Positions 48,494 to 56,014 of a stretch of DNA of 64,000 nucleotides are shown in pieces. Origin of the DNA: CAYREX01 sp964423505 (GTDB taxonomy: Bacteria; Fermentibacterota; Fermentibacteria; Fermentibacterales; JCC-6). The notes below the pieces were generated by a model that was not told the DNA's origin, made no database searches, and saw only the letters and a program-made list of their open reading frames with translations. The stretch spans positions 86,630-150,629 of the forward strand of contig CAYREX010000005.1 of the NCBI GenBank assembly GCA_964423505.1. Reading direction: 5' to 3'. Both the position numbers and the translations under genes were made by a program. Numbering within the stretch: the first letter of the stretch is position 1; the number at the start of each line of letters is the position of its first letter.

Positions 48494-51448
48494 GTGCACA
48501 GGACCATTCTCGCCCTCCTCGCTCTGCTGCTGGCATCGACGGCCGGGTCGACATACTTCGGCCGGAACAAGGTCCAGACCGGTGCCGGCGAGTGGTGGGA
48601 GCTGGGAACCGAGCATTTCACGATCTACTTCCCCAGGGGTGGGGACCAGGCGGCAGAGAGCCTCATGGTCCACGCGGAGAGCGTGCTCGTAGACCTCTCC
48701 CGCCGGTTCGACTACCTTCCGGAGTCGTCCATCCCGATAGTGCTCTACATGTCTCCCGGGGCTTTCAGACAGACGAACATCATCACCGCGGAGCTCCCCC
48801 GGGCGGTGGGCGGCTTCACGGAGTACTTCAAGGGCAGGGTGGTCATCCCCTTCGGCGGCTACTGGGCCGAGTTCAGGCACCTGGTCGCCCACGAGCTGAA
48901 CCACGCGTTCATCTTCGACATGCTGTACAGGAGGTCCCTGGAGGAGGTCATCTCCGCGAGGACCCCCCTCTGGGTGCTGGAGGGTCTGGCCGAGTACACC
49001 TCCGAGGGGTGGAACGCGGTTGCCGAGGCGGAGTTCAGGGACCTGGTCATAGGGAACAGGATCGTCTCGCTCCAGGAGCTCGGACGGAGGAGGGACTACC
49101 TGGTCTACCCCCAGGGCCAGGCGGTCTACCACTTCATGGAGCAGAGGTACGGAGAGGAGGTGCTCCGCGACTTCGTACGGGGGCTCAGGGCGGCCAAGGG
49201 CCTGGAGGCCACGATGGAGTCCACCATCGGGATGACCCTGGCGCAGTTCGACGACCGCTTCCAGGAGTGGGCCCGGGAGACCTACTGGTCCAGCATCGAC
49301 TACCGGGAGGGCCCGGGCGACGTCGGCCGGCCGGTCTACGGAGACGACGACGAGAGGGTCAGCCAGGGCGGTACGGTCATCTCGGACGACGGCGGCCTGC
49401 TGGCCGGGCTGGAGTACCACCGGGCGAGGCTCTCGGTCACCGTACGCTCCGCGATAGACGGCGAGGTGGTCTGGCGGCCCCTGACCGCCGGAGGGCCGGC
49501 GGACATCGGACTGAGCCCGCTCTTCGGCGTCTGCGACTTCTCCCCCTCCGCCGACACGGTGGTCGTGGCCTACCAGACGACGGCGGGAAGCAGGCTGGCG
49601 CTCTGCACCCGGCAGGGGAGGACGGACCTTCCCCTCGAGATGGACCTCATCCGCTCCCCGGCATGGTCCCCCGACGGTGTTCGCATCGCCTTCTGCGGCA
49701 TGGAGGAGGGCACCCTGGACCTCTTCGTATGGGACCTTCGGGAGGGGACCCTCTCCCGTCTGACCGACGACCCGCCGGCACAGCTGGACCCCTCCTGGAG
49801 GGAGAATGACGTGCTCTGCGCGGTCGAGGGTCACGGAGACGCGACCTCCCTGGTGGCCTACGGGTCGGAGGGTGCCGACACGCTGCTGACCGAGCCCTCC
49901 GGGGCGAGGTACCCGATGTGGGTCGGCAGCGGCGTCGTCTTCCTCTCGAACCGCGACGGGTTCACCGACCTGTACATGCTGGAGGAGGCCACCGGCGACG
50001 TCCGAAGGCTGACCGCCCTCTACAGGACGATAGATAATCCCTCCTGGGCAGGCTCCGCCGGCATGCTCAGCTTCCTCTCGAGGGACTGGGGCGGCAGCGC
50101 CGTCTTCCTGGCCTACGGTATAACCGACAGGACGGTCGTCAGGCAGGTGAGCGGCGACCTCACCGTGGGGGAGGTGGAGCAGCCGTTCCCGGACGACCCG
50201 CCTGCGCCGGCGGACGGCGGGGCTCCGGATGGACAGCCTCCTCCAGACGACCCGGAAGGCATCCCCCCGCCAGGGAGAGGAGCGCCGTCGATAACGGAAG
50301 CCCCGGCGGCTCCGGGGCTCCTCGAGTCGGACTCGCTGGCGTACACCGTATCGCCCTACTCGCCGGCCCTCTCTCTCGACTACGCCCAGGCGATGGCGCA
50401 GTACGACTCCTACCTGGGGCTGGCCGGATACACCCAGATAGTCCTCAGCGACATACTCGCCCACCACAGGGTGGTCATCGACCTGGACCTGGACGGCGGC
50501 AGCGTCAGCGACGCCGATGCCGCACTGCTGTACTGGTACCTCCCCAGGAGGACCGACCTCGGCATTGGGGCCTACCGGCAGTCCTGGAGGTACCTGTTCA
50601 GGTTCTCCGACGGTCACCTCGAGGAGGTCCGCGACACCGACCTCGGCGGCTTCGCCGCCCTCAGCCATCCCCTTAGCCCCGCCCTGAGGCTGGAGGGCAG
50701 CCTCGGCTACAGGAGGCTCTCCAGGACCGGTCTCTGGAACTCGGATGCCGACATAGACGAGGATATCGCAACCGTCTCGGGGGCCGTTGTCTACGACGAT
50801 GCCCTCTGGGGCAGCGTCGGCCCCCGGGTGGGCAGCAGGCTCTCGGCCACCGCCGAGTACGCCCCGGGGATAGCGGGCTCCGCGAGCTACGTCACGCTGG
50901 GCACGGACCTCCGGAGGTACTTCTGGGTGACCGGCGACGTCACCTTCGCAGCCAGGCTGGCCGCCGGCACGAGCTGGGGCGAGGACGCCCAGACACACTT
51001 CCTCGGCGGGCCGATCCCTCACAGGCAGCTCTGGGGGGAGGTGACCTCCATAAGCGACGTGCTCGGTTTCTACACCAACTACGGGGACATGCTCAGGGGG
51101 TACGACTACGCCGGCCTGAGCGGCAGGCGGTACGGTGTCCTGAACCTCGATCTCAGGGTGCCCTTCTTCGAGCGGATAGTCCTCGACGCGCCACTGCCCG
51201 TCACGGTGACCAACGGCCGCGGCGCCCTCTTCGTCGACCTGGGGACAGCCTTCGACGACCTCGCATCCTGGCGCGGCGCCTCAACCGAAGACGGCTACCG
51301 CCTGGAGGACCTGGCCATGGGCCTCGGACTCGGCTACAGGATCAACCTGGGCTTCATCCTCCTGATGCACGACCTCGCCTGGAGCACCGACATCCGCTCC
51401 ATATCCGACAAGCCGACCTACTACGTGACCTTCGGGGCGGAGTATTGA
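48494..51448 (+). CDS. Gluzincin-like peptidase, beta-propeller and outer-membrane barrel fusion
   Basis: A 984-residue protein. GTG start with GGAGGA just before it and a signal peptide (residues 1-20). Residues about 35-250 look like a gluzincin metallopeptidase: HELNH in FRHLVAHELNHAFIFDML (about residue 133) and a downstream Glu in LWVLEGLAEYTSEG. A WD40/PD40-like propeller follows (about 280-560; SRDGFTDLYMLE-type blades such as VFLSNRDGFTDLYMLEEATG). After a Pro-rich linker, residues about 640-984 form a BamA/TamA-like surface-antigen barrel ending TYYVTFGAEY. It is predicted to sit in the outer membrane with a periplasmic protease-like domain. Similar fusions are known in FCB-like genomes, but the substrate is unknown. 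Confidence 0.72.
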   Translation: MHRTILALLALLLASTAGSTYFGRNKVQTGAGEWWELGTEHFTIYFPRGGDQAAESLMVHAESVLVDLSRRFDYLPESSIPIVLYMSPGAFRQTNIITAELPRAVGGFTEYFKGRVVIPFGGYWAEFRHLVAHELNHAFIFDMLYRRSLEEVISARTPLWVLEGLAEYTSEGWNAVAEAEFRDLVIGNRIVSLQELGRRRDYLVYPQGQAVYHFMEQRYGEEVLRDFVRGLRAAKGLEATMESTIGMTLAQFDDRFQEWARETYWSSIDYREGPGDVGRPVYGDDDERVSQGGTVISDDGGLLAGLEYHRARLSVTVRSAIDGEVVWRPLTAGGPADIGLSPLFGVCDFSPSADTVVVAYQTTAGSRLALCTRQGRTDLPLEMDLIRSPAWSPDGVRIAFCGMEEGTLDLFVWDLREGTLSRLTDDPPAQLDPSWRENDVLCAVEGHGDATSLVAYGSEGADTLLTEPSGARYPMWVGSGVVFLSNRDGFTDLYMLEEATGDVRRLTALYRTIDNPSWAGSAGMLSFLSRDWGGSAVFLAYGITDRTVVRQVSGDLTVGEVEQPFPDDPPAPADGGAPDGQPPPDDPEGIPPPGRGAPSITEAPAAPGLLESDSLAYTVSPYSPALSLDYAQAMAQYDSYLGLAGYTQIVLSDILAHHRVVIDLDLDGGSVSDADAALLYWYLPRRTDLGIGAYRQSWRYLFRFSDGHLEEVRDTDLGGFAALSHPLSPALRLEGSLGYRRLSRTGLWNSDADIDEDIATVSGAVVYDDALWGSVGPRVGSRLSATAEYAPGIAGSASYVTLGTDLRRYFWVTGDVTFAARLAAGTSWGEDAQTHFLGGPIPHRQLWGEVTSISDVLGFYTNYGDMLRGYDYAGLSGRRYGVLNLDLRVPFFERIVLDAPLPVTVTNGRGALFVDLGTAFDDLASWRGASTEDGYRLEDLAMGLGLGYRINLGFILLMHDLAWSTDIRSISDKPTYYVTFGAEY

Positions 51449-52155
51449 CGAACGAGCTGCTCTGGCTGCTCTTCATGGGCGGCTGCTTCGCCGTCACGAT
51501 AGCGGTCCTCCGTCTGTTCGGCAGGGAGGGCCTCCTGGTGCTCGTCTCCGTCCTCATCATCCTAAGCAACCTCCAGGTGATGAAGCTCACCACGCTGTTC
51601 GGCTTCACCGTGACCCTGGGGAACGTGCTCTACGGCTCCATCTTCTTCGCCACCGACCTGCTGAACGAGATATACGGGAAGCGCGCCGCACGGCGGGGGG
51701 TGGTGCTCGGCTTCCTGGCGATGATACTCATGACCGGCGTCATGCAGACCGCCCTGCGCTTCGGCGTGGCGGCCGACCCCTGGGCCGCGGAGGTCCAGGA
51801 GTCGATGGAGGTGATATTCGGGTTCATGCCGAGGCTGGCGCTCGCCAGCCTCGTGGCCTACATCATCAGCCAGAGCCACGACGTGTGGGCCTTCAGCTTC
51901 CTCAGGAGGCTGACCCGGGGCAGGCACCTCTGGCTGCGCAACAACCTCTCCACCCTGGTCAGCCAGCTCATGGACTCGGTCATCTTCTGCCTGATAGCCT
52001 TCCACGGGGTCCTGGAGGGGAGCGTGTTCATGGAGGTGCTCGTGACCACGTACCTGCTCAAGGTTATCATTGCGATGCTCGACACACCGTTCATGTACCT
52101 GGGCAGACGGCTGGCGGCCGTCGCGCCCGAGGTCGACGGAGGGACCGATCGATGA
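51445..52155 (+). CDS. yhhQ: Queuosine precursor transporter (YhhQ/VUT family)
   Basis: A 236-residue polytopic membrane protein with about six helices. The family pattern VLYGSIFFATDLLNEIYGKR, SHDVWAFSFLRRLTRGRHLW, LRNNLSTLVSQLMDSVIFC and LDTPFMYLGRR is clear. YhhQ-type proteins take up preQ0/preQ1 for queuosine tRNA modification. TTG start overlapping the previous stop; the stop overlaps the next gene. No queuosine biosynthesis gene lies nearby. Confidence 0.9.
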   Translation: MTNELLWLLFMGGCFAVTIAVLRLFGREGLLVLVSVLIILSNLQVMKLTTLFGFTVTLGNVLYGSIFFATDLLNEIYGKRAARRGVVLGFLAMILMTGVMQTALRFGVAADPWAAEVQESMEVIFGFMPRLALASLVAYIISQSHDVWAFSFLRRLTRGRHLWLRNNLSTLVSQLMDSVIFCLIAFHGVLEGSVFMEVLVTTYLLKVIIAMLDTPFMYLGRRLAAVAPEVDGGTDR

Positions 52156-53027
52156 CCAGAGGACCATGGAGCCAGAGCGGGACAGTCGTCGCCATCCTGT
52201 TGCTGGCGCTGGCCGGAGCTGTGGCGGCGCAATGGGAGTGTCCGGCCTGCGGCACCGGGACCGAGGGGGAGATATGCGCGGCCTGCGGCATCCCCCGTCC
52301 GCCGGCGGGTATGGCGTACATCCCCCCGTGCACGGTAGAGGTGGCCGGGAGCGGCGTGGCGCTGCCCCACTTCTTCGTAGACAGCACCCACGTGACGTAC
52401 AGGGAGCTGCTGCCCTGGGCAGGCTCGGAGATAGCCTTCACCGACGAGATACAGGTCTTCCTCGGCGGGCAGGAGGAGCTGCTCATGTCCGGCGCCTCGC
52501 TGGGGGAGCAGTACGCCGGCATGGTCTTCGTGAGGTACTCCCCCTGGGTGGTCAACACCGACGGCGGAGGGAACGTCCAGAGCCTGACGGTGCAGACCGG
52601 ATGCTTCGACCTGCCGGCCGCCTCTATGACATGGGCGGCCACGGAGCTCTACCTCAGGACCAGGGGATGCCGGCTGCCCACGCTGGCCGAGATGCATGCG
52701 CTCACGGAGGCCGGGCTTGTCGAGCCGGTGGACGCCTGGGAGACCATGAGCGCCTACGGGACGTTCCTGAACATGACCCTCTCGGGCGTACTGGGCGTCG
52801 GCCTCGCGGAGCTGTCCATGTTCGAGAGCGGCGATCCGGATGACAGGATAATGTGGGAATGGACCAGGGACGCCTGGGCACAGCCGCCGGACTCCCTCTC
52901 GGACCTGGAGGGGCCCGGAGGGACGATAGTGCGTCCGGTGGACGGGCTGGAGGTCGGAACCGCAAGGCGGGATGCAGGATACTACAACGTGGTGTTCAGG
53001 GGCGTGATGCCCCTCCCGTCGGAGTGA
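52152..53027 (+). CDS. Exported formylglycine-generating-enzyme-like protein with zinc ribbon
   Basis: A 291-residue protein. A hydrophobic segment (about residues 12-26) acts as signal or anchor. Next comes a zinc ribbon CPACGTGTEGEICAACG (residues 29-45). The rest is FGE/SUMF1-like: FFVDSTHVTYREL, SMTWAATELYLRTRGCRLPT, a WEWTRDAWAQ stretch and a C-terminal YNVVFRGVMP. Whether the catalytic Cys pair of true FGE is kept is unclear, so it may be a structural relative. ATG overlaps the transporter stop. Confidence 0.68.
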   Translation: MTRGPWSQSGTVVAILLLALAGAVAAQWECPACGTGTEGEICAACGIPRPPAGMAYIPPCTVEVAGSGVALPHFFVDSTHVTYRELLPWAGSEIAFTDEIQVFLGGQEELLMSGASLGEQYAGMVFVRYSPWVVNTDGGGNVQSLTVQTGCFDLPAASMTWAATELYLRTRGCRLPTLAEMHALTEAGLVEPVDAWETMSAYGTFLNMTLSGVLGVGLAELSMFESGDPDDRIMWEWTRDAWAQPPDSLSDLEGPGGTIVRPVDGLEVGTARRDAGYYNVVFRGVMPLPSE

Positions 53028-53058
53028 CCCTCCGGTCCATCTCACGAAAGGAACGGAT

Positions 53059-53661
53059 ATGAGAGCCTACCTCCTCTTCGCGGCAGCCGCACTGGCGGCC
53101 GTCATGGCGGTCTCCGCCTGCGGGCGCGAGGTCACCAGGACCAGCCCCGACACCATCACCGACCTCAGCGGTTACTGGAACGAGACCGACGCCAGCATGG
53201 TCGCGGACTCGATGGTCGCCCAGTGCCTCTCGGGCTCCTGGCTGGACGATTTCGCCTACGGTACGCCCCGCGGCGAGAGGCCCCAGAAGCCGGTCATAGT
53301 GGTCGGCGGCATCTACAACGAGAGCTCCGAGCACATCAACACGAACATCTTCATGAACGAGATAGAGATGGCCCTGCTCGAGTCCGGCCGGGCCCAGATA
53401 GCCGCAGGCGGCACCAGCCGGGACGAGATAAGGGACGAGAGGGCCGACCAGACCGTCTTCGCATCGCCGGAGACCGCAGCGGAGTGGGGCCGTGAGATAG
53501 GCGCCGACTACGTGATGACGGGAGACCTGGGCTCCATCGTGGACGAGGAGGGCGACACCCGGTCGATCTACTACCAGGTCAGCCTGGAGCTGGTGGACGT
53601 GGAGACGGCCCTCAAGGTGTGGATGGGCAGCCTGGAGATCAAGAAGATGATCGAGTGGTAG
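53059..53661 (+). CDS. lpoB: LpoB-like lipoprotein (penicillin-binding protein activator)
   Basis: A 200-residue lipoprotein with lipobox AVSAC (Cys at residue 21). Mature part: DLSGYWNETDASMVADSMVA, PVIVVGGIYNESSEHINTNI, GADYVMTGDLGSIVDEEGDT and YQVSLELVDVETALKVWMGS. These are the blocks of the LpoB/YcfM family, which activates class A penicillin-binding proteins from the outer membrane. AAAGGAAC lies before the ATG. Followed by another lipoprotein often found next to LpoB homologues. Confidence 0.88.
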   Translation: MRAYLLFAAAALAAVMAVSACGREVTRTSPDTITDLSGYWNETDASMVADSMVAQCLSGSWLDDFAYGTPRGERPQKPVIVVGGIYNESSEHINTNIFMNEIEMALLESGRAQIAAGGTSRDEIRDERADQTVFASPETAAEWGREIGADYVMTGDLGSIVDEEGDTRSIYYQVSLELVDVETALKVWMGSLEIKKMIEW

Positions 53662-53736
53662 ACCGCCACCGGAGCGCGCTTTGCATACCGAAATGAGCCG
53701 AGCCCGTTCAGGGGGTCCCCGACCGGGGAGCCGGCG

Positions 53737-55077
53737 ATGAGGCCCGGCGGGACGGCCGTCTTCCGCCGCATGGTCCCCGTCCTCGCGGCGCTTCTCGGCG
53801 CCTTTGCCGCCGGGTGCGCCACCGGATACACCGCCAGCATGAAGCCGGTGACGGACGCGCTCCGCCGGGACGCGCCCCGGGAGGCGCTGGAGGATCTCCG
53901 GGGCGCCCTGCCGGACAGCACCGGTCGCAACAGGCTGCTCTACCTGATGGAGGCCGGCAACCTGCACAGGCTGGCCGGCGACTACGACGAGGCCAGGCGG
54001 CTCCTGCTCGCGGCCGACCGGCTGGGCGACCTTCAGCGGGGCATCGAGGTGGGACAGGAGATAGAGGCGTTCCTCACCAGCGACAACGCCCTGGAGTTCA
54101 GGGGCGCCGACTACGAGAAGGTCCTCGTCAATTACTGCCTTGCGATGTGCTACGCCCTCGAGGGCGAGATGATGGACGCCCTCGTCGAGTGCCGGCGGGT
54201 CAACGACAAGCTCAGGGCCCTGAACGTCGCCTACGAGGACAACCCGAACAGGTACTCGGACGACGCCTTCGTGCGGTACCTGACGGGGGTGCTGTACGAG
54301 ATGTCGGGAGACCTGGACGACGCCCTGGTGGCCTACAGGAGCTCGGCGTCGGTCTACGACTCCTCGTATGCGGAGGACTACGGCCTGCCCGCCCCCGAGC
54401 GGGTGAGGGCGGACGTGCTCCGGCTCTCCTCCCTGCTGGGCATGCAGGGGGTCTACCAGTCCTACAGGTCGGCGTGGCCGGACGTCTCCTTCGAGGGCCT
54501 GGGCCCGACGGCGGACTCCGGGGAGGTGGTCCTGGTGCTCGAGGTCGGGCTGGTCCCCCCCAGGGAGGAGCGCTCCGAGACGGTGGTGGTGGACGAGAGG
54601 GTCTACAGGTTCTCTCTGCCGGCGATACCGGATGCCCCCCGTCGGGTCCGGGAGGTGCGGCTCTCCGCAGGCGGCGCCTCTGCCCGGGGCTTCCTGGCGG
54701 AGGACGTCGCGGCCATAGCCAGGGAGAACCTCGAGGACCACGCCGGCAGGAGCGTGGCCAGGGCGGTGGCCAGGCTCGCTCTCAAGGCCGGGGTGAGCGA
54801 GGCGGGCGAGGAGCTCGTCGAGGAGCTGACCGGGGAGGACAGCGCCGCCTCCAGGCTGGCCGGCCTCTTCCTGAGCGTGGTCGGAGCGGCCACGGAGAGG
54901 GCCGACCTGAGGGCGTGGCTCACCCTCCCTTCGCAGATATACGTAGCAAGGCTCAGGTTACCGCCGGGCGAGCGGCGGGTGACGGTCGCGGCGGACGGCT
55001 GGATGCTCTGCGACACGACCCTGACCGTCGACCCGGGCGGGATGAGCCTTCTCTTCCTGAGCGAGAGTGGGTACTAG
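53737..55077 (+). CDS. TPR lipoprotein, COG3014-like
   Basis: A 446-residue lipoprotein with lipobox FAAGC (Cys at residue 27). Residues about 30-260 are TPR-like helices (LEAGNLHRLAGDYDEARRLL type, RYLTGVLYEMSGDLDDALVA). A beta-rich C-terminus ends in RRVTVAADGWMLCDTTLTVD. It resembles the COG3014 proteins that sit beside LpoB homologues. It probably lies at the outer membrane and may take part in cell-wall synthesis control. The stop is immediately followed by the deoC ATG. Confidence 0.72.
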   Translation: MRPGGTAVFRRMVPVLAALLGAFAAGCATGYTASMKPVTDALRRDAPREALEDLRGALPDSTGRNRLLYLMEAGNLHRLAGDYDEARRLLLAADRLGDLQRGIEVGQEIEAFLTSDNALEFRGADYEKVLVNYCLAMCYALEGEMMDALVECRRVNDKLRALNVAYEDNPNRYSDDAFVRYLTGVLYEMSGDLDDALVAYRSSASVYDSSYAEDYGLPAPERVRADVLRLSSLLGMQGVYQSYRSAWPDVSFEGLGPTADSGEVVLVLEVGLVPPREERSETVVVDERVYRFSLPAIPDAPRRVREVRLSAGGASARGFLAEDVAAIARENLEDHAGRSVARAVARLALKAGVSEAGEELVEELTGEDSAASRLAGLFLSVVGAATERADLRAWLTLPSQIYVARLRLPPGERRVTVAADGWMLCDTTLTVDPGGMSLLFLSESGY

Positions 55078-55731
55078 ATGGACAGGAGAGAGCTGGCTTC
55101 GAAGATTGACCATACGCTCCTCCGGCCGGAGGCCGGCCCGGAGGACATAGAGAGGCTCTGCGCGGAGGCCCTCGAGCACGGCTTCGCCACCGTATGCGTG
55201 AACCCCGCATGGGTGGCCAGGGCCGCCGGGCTGCTGGTCGACGGGGATTCCGGTGTGTGCTCCGTGGTGGGCTTCCCTCTCGGGGCGACGCTCTGCATGG
55301 CCGGCGAGACCGAGCGTGCGGTGGCCGACGGCGCCGACGAGATAGACATGGTCATCCCGGTAGGGCACCTGAGGGCCGGGATGCTGGACCACGTCTCGCT
55401 GACCATCGGGGACGTGGTCGACGCTGCTGCAGGCCGCCCGGTCAAGGTCATCATCGAGACCTGCCTGCTCGCGGAGGACGAGAAGGTGACGGCATGCCGC
55501 CTGGCGCTGGGGGCCGGAGCCTCCTGGGTCAAGACCTCCACCGGCTACTCCTCTGGAGGGGCGACCGCCGCGGACGTCAGGCTCATGCGCGAGGCCGTGG
55601 GCGGAGAGATAGGCGTCAAGGCCTCCGGTGGGATACGCACGCTGCAGGACGCCCTCGCCATGCTGGAGGCCGGGGCGGGGAGGCTGGGCTGCAGCCGCAG
55701 CATCGGCATAGTCGCATCCCTCTCCGGATGA
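55078..55731 (+). CDS. deoC: Deoxyribose-phosphate aldolase
   Basis: A 217-residue class I aldolase that splits 2-deoxyribose 5-phosphate. ASKIDHTLLRPEAG at the N-terminus, ADEIDMVIPVG, Schiff-base Lys in GASWVKTSTGYSSGGAT and the second Lys in IGVKASGGIRT are present. Length matches the family. ATG directly follows the preceding stop, so translation is probably coupled. Followed by a hairpin. Confidence 0.95.
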   Translation: MDRRELASKIDHTLLRPEAGPEDIERLCAEALEHGFATVCVNPAWVARAAGLLVDGDSGVCSVVGFPLGATLCMAGETERAVADGADEIDMVIPVGHLRAGMLDHVSLTIGDVVDAAAGRPVKVIIETCLLAEDEKVTACRLALGAGASWVKTSTGYSSGGATAADVRLMREAVGGEIGVKASGGIRTLQDALAMLEAGAGRLGCSRSIGIVASLSG

Positions 55732-55766
55732 GCCCCGGAGACGCCGGGGCGCGTCCCGCAACGTGG

Positions 55767-55801
55767 AGCGGGCAGCCGGAGGGGTCGACCGACTGCCCGC
55801 T
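55767..55801. terminator. Bidirectional hairpin terminator candidate
   Basis: A perfect 9-bp stem (AGCGGGCAG 55767-55775 with CTGCCCGCT 55793-55801) with a 17-base loop is followed on the plus strand by gtttcccc. It lies between deoC (plus) and the small peptide gene (minus) and could end both transcripts. Confidence 0.45.
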
Positions 55802-55849
55802 GTTTCCCCGAACTCTCCTGTGCCCTCTGCTTGCCGGCCCGGGAGGGGG

Positions 55850-55936
55850 TCAGACCGGCCAGGTGAGCAGGACCAGGATCGGGATGAACAACCCGCCCAA
55901 TGCGAGCATCATCCAGCTTCTGAGTCCGGGCTTCAA
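55850..55936 (-). CDS. 28-residue membrane peptide
   Basis: Minus-strand frame from TTG 55936 to TGA at 55852-55850, preceded by GGGAGG eight bases away. The peptide reads MKPGLRSWMMLALGGLFIPI followed by LVLLTWPV: a basic N-terminus and one continuous hydrophobic helix. The clear ribosome site in an otherwise gene-free 280-base gap supports it. Expression and function are unknown; small single-helix proteins often modulate membrane complexes. Confidence 0.4.
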   Translation of the reverse strand: MKPGLRSWMMLALGGLFIPILVLLTWPV

Positions 55937-56014
55937 GATGTATACCTCCCGATTTTCTGTTCTGCCCAATAGAGAAGCATATCGCTTGCCAGAACCCGAC
56001 GGAGGACTCGCCGA

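Noticed and set aside
48467..51022. Long minus-strand frame of 851 codons opposite the peptidase/barrel gene
   Set aside because: The plus strand carries a signal peptide, HELNH and barrel features. The minus frame shows only Arg/Gly/Val-rich sequence typical of shadows.
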